In this document: in pieces, positions 21,801 through 29,374 of the stretch
How positions within the stretch are numbered: position 1 is the stretch's first letter
How the letters are laid out: every line of letters begins with the position of its first letter
Assembly (NCBI RefSeq): GCF_000194155.1
Contig: NZ_GL877883.1
Coordinates: 54,572 to 118,571 of the forward strand
From: Saccharopolyspora spinosa NRRL 18395
Lineage (GTDB): Bacteria; Actinomycetota; Actinomycetes; Mycobacteriales; Pseudonocardiaceae
Direction: 5' to 3'
DNA: 64,000 nucleotides
Made by a program: the position numbers and the translations under genes
Notes under the pieces: generated by a model
Databases searched by the model: none
Told to the model about the DNA's origin: nothing
Seen by the model: only the letters and a program-made list of their open reading frames with translations

Positions 21801-21985
21801 TGTGGGAGATCGACGAGGGCGGTGGGGTGCAGGTGCACGCCGACTTCTACGCGGCGGTGTTCGGCGGCGAGGAGTATGACACGGACCGCTCGGCCTACGC
21901 CCTGCACAACGCGGCCCGGAACCTCCGCGCCCGCTATCCGGAGGAGCACTGCCTCTGGTCCGCCCACGTCCACATCGGACCGTGA
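18848..21985 (+). CDS. TPR-like repeat protein with C-terminal CHAT domain (active site apparently degenerate)
   Basis: 1045 residues from ATG 18848 with AGGAG 9 nt upstream. A disordered Ser/Pro/Gln N-terminus precedes about 600 residues of helical repeats of the TPR type (ARAGVLNNLGSAAQLTHLRS, RVLYQCNLALALTDLAGK, TSELLSNLGAALLRRFE). The last about 300 residues match a CHAT (caspase-like) domain: LAGWALNG-like segments give way to HVIGTLWEIDEGGGVQVHAD and a final LWSAHVHIGP. CHAT proteases use a His in HFACHG and a Cys in LSACxTA. Here the Cys is present (YLGQCATA, Cys955), but the His motif reads WLHVCEPSS (907-913), with no His where the catalytic one is expected. Role in defence or stress signalling is inferred; it may be a non-catalytic CHAT. 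It is monocistronic. Confidence 0.85.
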   Translation: MTDDASRANERFRGLQRWKAGPDRSGSSSSWFSGEQDAVAPQPRQPPQTPEAAAPEPRRSAEQRYADAIAAMNKIVTTLDFGQLPWVTEVLRDTAGVLHETDPARAGVLNNLGSAAQLTHLRSGELADLEKAISYYRSATAAAHNSDNDRVLYQCNLALALTDLAGKTGSATAAAESAQVARETVEQTPRRDQRRAMALVRLANALKLHARLADAPESDGESIDVFREAARISPANDPTTSELLSNLGAALLRRFERGASSEDLDEAIKHLGSGAGALADGEPRRAALCHLANALRLRFQQNGDLTDLNSAISELIGVLGVLDSGNPLLGTAVWHLAAATAEHVDATGEASQLRRVLRPIAPALRAMSPDDQSRAVALTGYATLLRRHFLHGAEATVLDTAVTAAEAAVEAATGEQRDAVLNSLISTLISRFEHHGDSADLDRAAELAREALQGDAAARPAAWTQLGIVSAHRFRTSARTQDIEAAIELFDQALIAIPQNAPTRAGVAIHLGRALQTLYQRSSRRRYYRWARKVLMEAAEQPNAPADQRLRAAGLAGRICAQAHRWPEALESFELAVDLLPLVTRGKRVVASPTAQQRWASMAADAAASALESGEPERAVELLEHGQTAILADFLPTGGELGALHRSHPDLADEVVRLRRLLDRPADEPVLTGSDDRTRLARAWDELVAEIRAVQPGHLLRTPFAELATAAQDGSAVLVNLSRYRSDALVIIAGRVLTVPLPNANPETAAERAADLLAAAQEDDHGTLSDALDWTWDRIARPVLDRMGYLREPEPGTRWPRVWWSALGAMAFLPVHAATARTGESTLDRVVSSYIPTLGCLLRAGKRPVPTGGTALVAAGSALQVGRELPPQNQVLAQHWPSAEILSVESTSAAEMLQVLPQHPWLHVCEPSSQFPAQPAAGLLLDRESPQRPLGLVELGQVALDEAEFGYLGQCATAADPPCGAAVSLPGALGFAGFTHVIGTLWEIDEGGGVQVHADFYAAVFGGEEYDTDRSAYALHNAARNLRARYPEEHCLWSAHVHIGP

Positions 21986-22013
21986 CCACCCAGCTCCTGG
22001 GCGTTTCGATTTC

Positions 22014-22296
22014 ATTGCTTCCGGCCTCTTCTTGCGTAGCGGTGCCGGTAGCGGAATTGCTCGCAACGATTTCCGACGATCTCACCTATCAGGAAGCAAA
22101 ACCGGTAGGGCGGACTTGTGTCTTTGAAGCGGCGCAGCCGCTTAGCCCACCCTCGCAGTCGGCACCGCCGCAGGTTCTCAGACCCTGCCACCCCATTGAG
22201 GCTCTTGGCGAGGACAGCCCCGAAGCTGCGTATTGGACATAACCAGATCGGGATCCTGGAGACCGGACGGCGTCTGAGGTTCCGCCACCCGCACGA
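22014..22296. repeat. MITE-like repeat, long diverged/composite copy
   Basis: 22110-22296 carries the family's internal sequence in plus orientation: GTCTTTGAAGCGGCGCAGCC, CGCTTAGCCCACC, GGTTCTCAGACC, GCGTATTGGACAT and CGGCGTCTGAGGTTCCGCC. The part before it (22014-22080) holds TTGCGTAGCGGTGCCGGTAG, which resembles the inverted right end seen at 54.1 kb, so two insertions may overlap here. The outer GAGGCTGTTT termini are not recognisable. It occupies the 3' end of the Mce-associated gene that follows. Confidence 0.65.
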
Positions 22297-23258
22297 GTGA
22301 TCTTCCATCGATCGCCCTGCTTCTGAGCGCTCACCGAGATCTGGGCCGGGCCGACATTGCTCTCGCCAGTGTTGGCGCGCATCGCGCGCTGGTCGACGAA
22401 CAGCAACAGCTCGGCGCGGTCGCCCTGCAGCCGCGTCACCGCGCTGGTCTGCACCGTCGTGGTGACGATCAGCTGCTGCTGCGGGGCCTGCTCCCGGACC
22501 ACCTTGAACAGTTCGTCGTAGCGCTGCACGGCCGACCCGACGAGCAAGTCCCGCGCGGCCGTCTCGGTCTTGGCCGTGTCGTTGAAGTCGTAGGAGAACA
22601 CCTTCTCCACGGCATCGCTGATCTGCCCGTTGACCTCGCTGGTCGCCCCGGCCGAAACCAACGCCTCGTTGGCCGCGGCCCCGGAAAACCGCGCGGAGTA
22701 CGCCTCGATGCCGAACCACACGGCCAACCCGGCGAACACTGCGACGGCTAACCCGGTGAACACGGCGGCGGCGCCGAACACCGCCACCACGCTCTTCGGC
22801 ACCGTCCCGCCGCGCTTCGCACCTCCGGTGCTCAAGCCCTCTGCGGCCTGCGCAAGCGCCGCAGCGGCGGCGGGCCGAACAGCCTCGGCATCCGCCTGCG
22901 CACCATCAGGCTCCGCCGTCTCCTGCTCCGGTTCGGCCGGAGCCGAAAGCACGCCCTCGCCGCTGGGGCGCGCCGCCGGATCGGTCTCCGCTACGGACGT
23001 TTCGCCGCGCTCCGCAACGGTTTTCCCCGCGCAAACGGGCTCCGCGACATCCGCTCCGTTGAGCTCCGCCGCGAAACTCCGCTCCGCATGCGCTTTTCCG
23101 CGCTCCGCGACGGGGGCCCGCTGGTCGCTTTCGGTTCGCCGGGCTTCCCGCGCCTCTTCCTGGAGGTTCTCGCCGTGGAGGGTTGCGCGGTTTCGCAGGC
23201 CCGCCACCTTCGGGCGGCGGGTTGGCGGCTGGCGGTCGTTGCGGCGGTTGCTTGGCAC
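22089..23258 (-). CDS. Mce-associated membrane protein with repeat-derived C-terminus
   Basis: 389 residues from GTG 23258, chosen over GTG 23267 because GAGGAG is 8 nt upstream. A disordered Ala/Glu/Arg N-terminal half of about 155 residues precedes one transmembrane helix (VVAVFGAAAVFTGLAVAVFA). A Mce-associated (NTF2-like) domain follows, with YSDFNDT-type and VGSAVQRYDELFKVVREQAP segments, up to QKQGDRWKIT. Normal homologues end within a few residues of that point. Here about 65 more residues (GGGTSDAVRSPGSRSGYVQY onward) are encoded by the repeat at 22110-22296. It is the last gene of the Mce operon. Such proteins stabilise Mce complexes in mycobacteria. Confidence 0.8.
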   Translation of the reverse strand: MPSNRRNDRQPPTRRPKVAGLRNRATLHGENLQEEAREARRTESDQRAPVAERGKAHAERSFAAELNGADVAEPVCAGKTVAERGETSVAETDPAARPSGEGVLSAPAEPEQETAEPDGAQADAEAVRPAAAAALAQAAEGLSTGGAKRGGTVPKSVVAVFGAAAVFTGLAVAVFAGLAVWFGIEAYSARFSGAAANEALVSAGATSEVNGQISDAVEKVFSYDFNDTAKTETAARDLLVGSAVQRYDELFKVVREQAPQQQLIVTTTVQTSAVTRLQGDRAELLLFVDQRAMRANTGESNVGPAQISVSAQKQGDRWKITRAGGGTSDAVRSPGSRSGYVQYAASGLSSPRASMGWQGLRTCGGADCEGGLSGCAASKTQVRPTGFAS

Positions 23259-23295
23259 TGACTGCACTCCTCGAATTGCTTGCGCGTCTCGCCGA

Positions 23296-23811
23296 TCAGC
23301 CGACCGGCACGGTGCCGAGCCCGCTGAGCTTCCACGTCTCGCCTTCGTGCGTGAGCTCGGCCTGGTAGCGGTCCTGCTTGTTGGCCGGCTGCTGGCCGTC
23401 GATGCTGACGGTCACCTGCACGACGGCGATCATCCGGGCCTTGCCGGCGCGCTCGTCGAGCTCGACGATCCCCGCGTCGAGGATCCTGGCCGTCGTGCTG
23501 CTCTTGGCCTGCCCGATCTGGGTCGCGTAGTTCTGCCGCCCCTGCCGGACCTCGTCGCGCAGCGGGCCGGTCGAGTCGTCCTCCCAGCGCTGCAGACCGC
23601 GATCCACGTCCCGGTAGTCCAGGGTGTTGAAGTTGATGATCGCGCTCTGTCCGTCGCGCAGCGCCGCGTCGCGCATCTCGGCGCGGGACACCGAGGAGTT
23701 GTTGACGGCCAGCGCCCAGGTGACGCCCAGGCCCACGCAGGCCACCAGGCTGATCGCGAGCGCCACCAGGCCCACGACCAGGCGCCCCCACCCCGTTGCT
23801 TCAGCGGGCAT
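23296..23811 (-). CDS. Mce-associated membrane protein
   Basis: 171 residues from ATG 23811 with AGGAGG 5 nt upstream. An N-terminal transmembrane helix (LVVGLVALAISLVACVGLG) is followed by a periplasmic NTF2-like domain: AALRDGQSAIINFNTLDYRD, then LQRWEDDSTGPLRDEV, then IVELDERAGKARMIAVVQVT. The DYRD and WEDDSTG motifs are typical of Mce-associated (Mas) proteins. It overlaps the end of mceF by 11 nt and precedes the second Mas gene by 37 nt. In mycobacteria such proteins accompany Mce lipid importers and support complex stability. Cell-envelope location is predicted from the single N-terminal helix. Confidence 0.85.
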   Translation of the reverse strand: MPAEATGWGRLVVGLVALAISLVACVGLGVTWALAVNNSSVSRAEMRDAALRDGQSAIINFNTLDYRDVDRGLQRWEDDSTGPLRDEVRQGRQNYATQIGQAKSSTTARILDAGIVELDERAGKARMIAVVQVTVSIDGQQPANKQDRYQAELTHEGETWKLSGLGTVPVG

Positions 23812-24928
23812 GTCCGCCTCCTTCCTGGTGTCCCGGCGCATTCTGCGCACCGCGCACCGACGTGTCACTGCCCGGTGGCTCCAAACATCGCGCGTTGGTG
23901 TTCAGCGGCATCGGGCGGAAGTCCGTCCCGTTGCGCCGCTCGGTCTGCTCGTAGCCCTTGGTGCACGGCAGCGGGTCGAACATGTTGAGCGCCAGGCCGA
24001 AGTGCGCCGTGCCGTCGCCGGGCACCACGGTGTTGCTGGCCGTGATGATGGACGGGTAGAGCGTCATGATCTGCTCGATGCCGTCGACGCGGGTCGCCAT
24101 CACCTGCGAGGTCGTGGTGAGGTTCGCCAGCAGCGGGCCGAGCTGCGGGTTCTCGCGCAGGAAATCGCTGACCTGGCGGGCGGCCGGCGGAGCGCGCTCG
24201 ATCACGGCCCGCAGGTCGCCGTCGGAGTTCTTCAGCGACTCCGACAGCAGCCGCAGGTCCTTGCCGAACGACTTGATCGCCGAGCCCTGCTCGTTCTGCG
24301 TGGCCAGCACGGTCTTGCCGTCCTCCAGCAGCTGCACGGTCTGCGGCAGGTGCTCTTGCGCGGCGTTGGTGAACTCCCGGCTGGTGTCCAGGATGATCTG
24401 CAGGTGACCACCGTTGTCGCGGAACGCGGTGCCCAGTTCGCTTACCACGGTGCGCAGCGAGTCCTCCGGCACCGAGTTCGCGAACGAGTCCAGGTTCGTC
24501 ATCAGCTGTTCCACCGGCAGCGGGGTGGTCGCAGAGTGCTGCGCGATCACCGAGCCGTCCTGCAGGAACGGGCCGTCGTCGCGCTTCGGCCGCAGGTCGA
24601 CGTACTGCTCGCCGACCGCGGACCGGTTGGTCACCACCGCCTGCACGTCGGTGGGGATCCGCGGCGCGCTGGATTCGATGTCCAGCGGCACCTCCACCCC
24701 GGTGCTGGTCAACCGCAGGTCGCCGACCCGGCCCACCGGGACCCCGCGGTAGGTGACCTCGGCGTTGTCGAAGACACCGCCGGTATCGGCGAGTTGCAGG
24801 GTCACCACGTAGCCGCGCGGGCCGAACAGCCGGTCCAGCCCCGCGTAGCGGGCTCCGGCGTAGCTGACGCCGAACAGGGCGATCGCGATGAAGGCGATGA
24901 TCTGCAGGCGCACTCGACGGGTGAGCAT
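23801..24928 (-). CDS. mceF: MCE-family protein, sixth in operon (MceF-like)
   Basis: 375 residues from ATG 24928, whose A is shared with the TGA of mceE (TGATG). An N-terminal transmembrane anchor (IIAFIAIALFGVSYAGARYA) leads into the MCE domain: VTLQLADTGGVFDNAEVTYR, GVPVGRVGDL and AVVTNRSAVGEQYVDLRP. Long helices (about 140-300) follow and form the tunnel in MCE hexamers; the tail is short and polar. It is the sixth of six tandem MCE genes, so MceF by position. Together MceA-F should form a periplasm-spanning channel for lipid or sterol uptake, energised by the ATPase at the head of the operon. The substrate cannot be told from sequence. Confidence 0.9.
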   Translation of the reverse strand: MLTRRVRLQIIAFIAIALFGVSYAGARYAGLDRLFGPRGYVVTLQLADTGGVFDNAEVTYRGVPVGRVGDLRLTSTGVEVPLDIESSAPRIPTDVQAVVTNRSAVGEQYVDLRPKRDDGPFLQDGSVIAQHSATTPLPVEQLMTNLDSFANSVPEDSLRTVVSELGTAFRDNGGHLQIILDTSREFTNAAQEHLPQTVQLLEDGKTVLATQNEQGSAIKSFGKDLRLLSESLKNSDGDLRAVIERAPPAARQVSDFLRENPQLGPLLANLTTTSQVMATRVDGIEQIMTLYPSIITASNTVVPGDGTAHFGLALNMFDPLPCTKGYEQTERRNGTDFRPMPLNTNARCLEPPGSDTSVRGAQNAPGHQEGGGHAR

Positions 24929-26193
24929 CAGCGACCACCGCCCAACAAGGAACCCAGCAGGCCGCCGGGCTTGTGCTCCGGTTCTGCCGGTGGCGGCGGG
25001 GCCTGCTCCGGCGGTGGTCGCGGCGATAGCGGCAGCGGGATGGACTTCAGCGCGTCCGGCAGCGGCATCAGCGGCTGCCGGCTGCGGCCCAGGTTCGCCA
25101 GCACGTGGGTGAGGTCTAGGTCCGCCTTGATGTAGAGGTTCGTGAAGTCGCTGTTGCCGATGCCCTCGACCGCGTTGTCCGGGAACGGGAAGGAGACCAG
25201 CACCTCCAGCGACTTCGGCAGGCTCTCGCCAGCGGCGGCCAGCTGGTTAAGTGCCGGGGCGAGCTGGTTGAGGTTGTGCACCAGGTCGTCGCGGGAGCGG
25301 TTGACCACGTCGGTGGCGACGCCGGAGAGCTGGTCGAGCGACTGCAGCATGGTGACCAGCTGGGTGCGCTGCTCGTTGAGCACCCGCAGCCCCGGCTCCA
25401 GGTCGCGCAGCGCGACGTCGATGCTGCCGCGCTGGTCGCCCAGCCGTGCGCTGAGCCGGTTGATGCCGTCCAGGGCGCGGGTGATGTCGTCGCGCTGCGC
25501 GTCCAGCCCGGCGACCATTTCGTCCAAATTGGACAGCAGGCCGCGGACGTCGGACTCGCGACCCTCGAGCGCGGCGTTGAGCTCCTTGGTGATGTTCTGC
25601 AGCTGCGCGACGCCGCCGCCGTTGAGCAGCATGGACAGCGCCCCGAGCACCTCTTCCACCTCGGGGTTGCGGCCGGTGCGCTCGACGCCGATCAGGTCGC
25701 CGTCGGCGAGCCGGCCGACCGCGGGCGTACCCTGCGGCGGGTTGGCGAGCTCGACGTACTTCTCGCCGAGCAGGCTGGACTGCCGCAGCCGGGCGGTGGC
25801 GTTGGCCGGGAGGTTCACGTCGCCGTTGACCAGTACGGTCACCTCTGCCTGCCAGGAATCCGGGGCGAGGTCGATGGTCGAGACCCGGCCCACCGGCACG
25901 TCGTTGACCCGGACGCCGGAGTTGGGCACCAGGTCCAGCACGTCGGTGAACCGCACCTTCACCTCGTACGGGTGGCTGCCGATGTCCGCGCCGCCGGGCA
26001 GCGGCATGTCGTAGACGCCGCGCGAGCTGCACCCGCCCAGCAGCACCAGAGCCAGCACGGCGGCCCCGACCTTGAAACCTGGAGGCAACGACGACCGTGC
26101 CCACCCCGAGGAGGTCCGCAATTTCCATTGAAATCGGAGGTTCGATTTCAATGGAAATTGCGGCGGGTGGAGACCGAGGAACAATCCCTTCAC
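24928..26193 (-). CDS. mceE: MCE-family lipoprotein (MceE-like) with palindrome inserted in its leader
   Basis: 421 residues from GTG 26193, which overlaps the mceD stop (GTGA) and has GGGAGG 5 nt upstream. After MKGLFLGLHP the leader is lengthened by 16 codons coming from a perfect 48-nt palindrome (26116-26163). The lipoprotein signal then follows: PPGFKVGAAVLALVLLGGC, with lipobox LGGC. The MCE domain has VKVRFTDVLDLVPNSGVRVN, DVPVGRVS and RQSSLLGEKYVELANP. Helical tunnel repeats follow, then a Pro-rich C-terminus. Fifth MCE proteins in such operons are typically lipoproteins (LprK type), in agreement. TTG 26121, inside the palindrome, could be an internal start giving a shorter, more normal signal peptide. 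Confidence 0.88.
   Translation of the reverse strand: MKGLFLGLHPPQFPLKSNLRFQWKLRTSSGWARSSLPPGFKVGAAVLALVLLGGCSSRGVYDMPLPGGADIGSHPYEVKVRFTDVLDLVPNSGVRVNDVPVGRVSTIDLAPDSWQAEVTVLVNGDVNLPANATARLRQSSLLGEKYVELANPPQGTPAVGRLADGDLIGVERTGRNPEVEEVLGALSMLLNGGGVAQLQNITKELNAALEGRESDVRGLLSNLDEMVAGLDAQRDDITRALDGINRLSARLGDQRGSIDVALRDLEPGLRVLNEQRTQLVTMLQSLDQLSGVATDVVNRSRDDLVHNLNQLAPALNQLAAAGESLPKSLEVLVSFPFPDNAVEGIGNSDFTNLYIKADLDLTHVLANLGRSRQPLMPLPDALKSIPLPLSPRPPPEQAPPPPAEPEHKPGGLLGSLLGGGR
26116..26163. repeat. Perfect 48-nt palindromic element, TTTCMATTGAAA family
   Basis: The 21-nt arm 26116-26136 is the exact reverse complement of 26143-26163, with a 6-nt loop. Each arm carries the TTTC(A/C)ATTGAAA-like core, and the sequence GCGGACC flanks it on the minus strand. 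The length is a multiple of three, and it is read in frame within the mceE leader. Confidence 0.85.
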
Positions 26194-27380
26194 CGGGTAC
26201 CTCCCGCGGTTTGGGTGCCGCTCGCGTCGGCCAGCGGAAGCGGCAGCGGCGGGAGCTTGCCCTTCTGCAGGGCGTTGATGGTTTCCGCCGGGGTCGGCAG
26301 CTTCACCACGCCGTCGAGGATCGGCTGCAGCGACGCGCACGCGTCGCTGACGTCCTTCGGCACGTCTCCCGGGTTGTGCTGCTGCAGCAACTTGCACACC
26401 GCTACCAGCGGTGGCTGGTTGAGCTCGTTGATGTTCGCGCGGAAGTCCAGCGTGCCCGCCGAGCCGTTGTAGGCGTTGTTGAGGTTACTCAGCGCCAGCG
26501 GCGCGTTGTTCAGCGATTCGCTGAGCGCCGCCTTCTGCGCCACCAGCACGTTCGCCACCGCGTTCAACTGGTCCACATTGGACTTCAGCAGTTCCCGGTT
26601 GTCCCGCACGAAGGACTCGACCTTGCCCAGCGCCACGGCCAGCTCCGCCATCGCCGCGCTCATGTTCTGGCGCTCGTCGGCCAGCAGCGAGCTGACCTGC
26701 TGCATCTGGGTGTTGAACCGGCGCACCTGGTCGTCGTTCTCGGCCAGCATCGAGGTGAACCGCTGCAGGTTGTCGACGGTGGTGAACAGCTCGTCGCTGT
26801 TGCCGGACAACGTGGTCCCGACCTCGCCGAGGTTGCGAATGGTCTCCGACAGCGCCTTCCCGTTGCCGTCGAGGTTCGCCGCGCTGGTGTTGAGCAGATC
26901 GGTCAGCGCACCGTCGGCGTTGGCGCCGTTGGGCCCCAAGGCCGTGGTGAGGTCGTTGAGGCTGCGGTAGATCTGGTCCAGCTCCACCGGCGTCGCGGTG
27001 CGCCCCTTCGGGATCACCGCGCCGTCGGCCAACTCCGGCCCGCCCTTGTAGGCCGGGGTGAGCTGCACGTACCGGTCGCTGACCACGCTCGGCGAAACCG
27101 ACACCGCGCCGGCGTCGGCGGGCACCTTCACGTCGCGGTCCACGCTCATCACGACGCGCACCAACTGGCCCTGCGGCACCACTTCGTCGACGGTGCCCAC
27201 CGGCACCCCGAGGATGCGCACGTCGCCGCCCGGGTAGATGCCCACGGCGGCGCTGAAGTACGCGGTGACCTTCCGCTCGGCGGCCCCGAAGAACAGCCAC
27301 CACACCGCGACAGTCGCGGCGAGCACGACCACCACGGCGATCGACAGAACCCGGGTCAGCGACGGGCGTTCGCTGGTCAT
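26190..27380 (-). CDS. mceD: MCE-family protein (MceD-like)
   Basis: 396 residues from ATG 27380, which overlaps the mceC stop by 4 nt. An N-terminal transmembrane helix (VLSIAVVVVLAATVAVWWLF) precedes the MCE domain: KVTAYFSAAVGIYPGGDVRI, GVPVGTVDEVVPQGQLVRVV and SVVSDRYVQLTPAYKGGPEL. The helical tunnel region is rich in Asn, Leu and Gln, and the C-terminus is Pro-rich. It is the fourth MCE gene of the operon. The reading frame is also open upstream into the N-terminal frame of the damaged mceC, so a fused 748-codon frame exists; the ATG at 27380 and the coupling overlap make the separate protein far more likely. Confidence 0.9.
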   Translation of the reverse strand: MTSERPSLTRVLSIAVVVVLAATVAVWWLFFGAAERKVTAYFSAAVGIYPGGDVRILGVPVGTVDEVVPQGQLVRVVMSVDRDVKVPADAGAVSVSPSVVSDRYVQLTPAYKGGPELADGAVIPKGRTATPVELDQIYRSLNDLTTALGPNGANADGALTDLLNTSAANLDGNGKALSETIRNLGEVGTTLSGNSDELFTTVDNLQRFTSMLAENDDQVRRFNTQMQQVSSLLADERQNMSAAMAELAVALGKVESFVRDNRELLKSNVDQLNAVANVLVAQKAALSESLNNAPLALSNLNNAYNGSAGTLDFRANINELNQPPLVAVCKLLQQHNPGDVPKDVSDACASLQPILDGVVKLPTPAETINALQKGKLPPLPLPLADASGTQTAGGTR

Positions 27381-28352
27381 GGCTGGCAGCCCTTCTCGTT
27401 GATCGGGCCGACGGCCGGCGGCAGCAGGCCGCAGACGTAGGTGTCGAACCAACGGCCGTTGCCCAGCACGTTGGAGAACAACCTGGTGAACGGGGCGAAC
27501 AGCTCGAGGCTGCGGTTCAGGTTGTCCTGGTTGCGTTGCAGCATCTTGGTGACCCGGTCCAACTGCTGCAGGGTCGGGCCGATCTGCGCGGCGTTGTCGT
27601 CGACCAGCCCGCTGAGCTGCGCGGACAACTTGCGGGTGCCGTCCAGCAGCCCGCTGATCGAGTCCCGCCTGGCCCGGATCTCCTGCAGCAGCAGGTTGCC
27701 GTCGGCCAGCAGCTTCTCGAAGTCGCCGTCGCGGTCGGCGATCGTCTTCGACACCTGCGCGGTGTTGTTCGTGCTCCAGCTGCTCGTCACGCGAGGAGAT
27801 GGTCTGCGACAGCTGCGACAGCCCGTTGAGCGCACCGCTGACGTCCTCCGGCGTGCTCTTGAAAGTGCCGGACAGCGTGCGGAAGCTCTCCGCGAGCTGC
27901 CCGGTGTCGATCTGATCCACTGTGGACGACAGGTCGCTGAACGCCTCGACGACGTCGTAGGGCGACATGGTGCGCTGCAGCGGAATCGGGTCGGACGGTG
28001 AGAGCTCCGCACCGCCCTGCGGATCCAGCGCCAGGTACTTCTGGCCGAGCAGCGTCTTGATCCGGATGGCGGCGGTGGTGTGGTCGCCCAGCCACGCGTC
28101 GCCGACCCGGAAGCTGACCAGCACGTGGTCGTCCTCGATCTCCACGTCGGAGACGGTGCCGACCTTCACCCCGGCGATGCGCACCTCGCTGTCCGGGCGC
28201 AGCCCGGCGGCCTCGGTGAACTGCGCGGTGTAGGTGGTGCCGCCGACCAGCGGCAGGCGCTCGAAGTTCAGCGCGAGCAGGAACATCAGTACCAGCACCA
28301 GCAGTCCGGCGATGCCGATCTTGAGCGGGTCGCGCTGGGAGAATGCGGTCAT
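27377..28352 (-). pseudogene. mceC: MCE-family gene mceC, frameshifted
   Basis: ATG 28352 overlaps the mceB stop by 4 nt. The first part is a normal MCE protein: anchor IAGLLVLVLMFLLALNF, then TTYTAQFTEAAGLRPDSEVR, GVKVGTVSDVEI and IKTLLGQKYLALDPQGG, reaching SQTISSRDEQLE. The homologous continuation (NTAQVSKTIADRDGDFEKLL to the end NEKGCQP) is in another frame; the junction lies at about 27769-27782. The 976-nt span is one base over a multiple of three, so a two-base deletion or one-base insertion would explain it. Without correction the N-terminal frame runs on into mceD. Either the assembly is wrong here or the third Mce subunit is truncated, which would impair the transporter. Confidence 0.8.
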
Positions 28353-29374
28353 CGCTGGCACCTCGGCTCGGTCACCGGCATCAGCGGCAGCGGCAGGCTC
28401 AGCTTGCCGACGCCGACCGTGCCGCTCGCCTTGCACATGTAGAAGTTGAACCAGGAACCGTGGCTGGCGGTGCGGCCGACCGTCTCCAGCTTGCCCGGCA
28501 TGTTCCGCAGGACCTGGTCGGTGAGCGCCTCGTGGTCGTTGAGGTTCTTCGACAGGTCACCGAGCCCCGCGATGTCCTGCTGCAACCCCGGCCGCGCCTC
28601 GGTCAGCAGGCCCGCTGTGCTGTTGGTCAGCCCGTCCATCGCGGTGATCGCGTCGCCGATCGAGTCACGGTCCGCGGACAGCCCGGACACCACCTGCTGC
28701 AGCTGGCCGATCAGCTCCGACAGCTGCTGGTCGCGGGCGTTGACGGTGTCGAGCACGCCGTTGAGGTTGTCGATGACCTGTCCGATCACCTGGTCCCGGG
28801 AGGCGATCGTGGACGTCAGCGAGGCGGTGTGGGCCAGCAGGCTCTCCACCGTGCCGCCTTCGCCCTGCAGCACCTGGATGATCTCGTAGGAGAGTTTGTT
28901 GACGTCCTCCGGCGAAAGCGCCTGGAACAGCGGCTTGAACCCGCCCAGCAGCACGGTCAGGTCCAGCGCGGGCTTGGTGCGCTCCAGCGGGATCTGGCCA
29001 CCCGGGGGCAGGAAACCGCCGGTGTTGTCGGAGCCCTGCTCCAACGCGATGTAGCGCTGGCCCACCAGGTTCCGGTACTTGATGGTGGCGGTCACCGAAC
29101 TCGGCAGCCGCCGGTCGGCGACGTTGAACCGCACCTCGGCCAGCCGCTTGTCGACCACTTCGATGCTCTCGACCTGGCCGGCCTTCACCCCGGAGATGCG
29201 CACCTCGTCGCCCTCGTTGAGGTTCGTGACGTCGGTGAACCGCGCCGTGTAGGACTCCGACGCGCGCAGGTCCCGGTTGGCGATCGTCAGCACCAGCAAC
29301 CCGGTGGCCAGCACCGTGACCAGCACGAAGATCAGGAACTTAACCAGTGGTGCGGTGATGCTGCGTCCGTTCAC
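28349..29374 (-). CDS. mceB: MCE-family protein (MceB-like)
   Basis: 341 residues from ATG 29374, overlapping the mceA stop by 4 nt. An N-terminal anchor (FLIFVLVTVLATGLLVLTIA) leads to the MCE domain: ESYTARFTDVTNLNEGDEVR, GVKAGQVESIEV and IKYRNLVGQRYIALEQGSDN. Amphipathic helices to about residue 310 follow, then a tail with two Cys (YMCKASGT, EPRCQR) that may form a disulfide outside the membrane. It is the second of six MCE genes, expected to contribute one of six different subunits to a heterohexameric lipid tunnel. All hallmarks are intact. Confidence 0.92.
   Translation of the reverse strand: MNGRSITAPLVKFLIFVLVTVLATGLLVLTIANRDLRASESYTARFTDVTNLNEGDEVRISGVKAGQVESIEVVDKRLAEVRFNVADRRLPSSVTATIKYRNLVGQRYIALEQGSDNTGGFLPPGGQIPLERTKPALDLTVLLGGFKPLFQALSPEDVNKLSYEIIQVLQGEGGTVESLLAHTASLTSTIASRDQVIGQVIDNLNGVLDTVNARDQQLSELIGQLQQVVSGLSADRDSIGDAITAMDGLTNSTAGLLTEARPGLQQDIAGLGDLSKNLNDHEALTDQVLRNMPGKLETVGRTASHGSWFNFYMCKASGTVGVGKLSLPLPLMPVTEPRCQR

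Noticed and set aside
26190..28436. Single 748-codon MCE fusion protein
   Set aside because: The middle 140 codons are out of frame with MCE homology, and mceD has its own coupled ATG; explained as an mceC frameshift.
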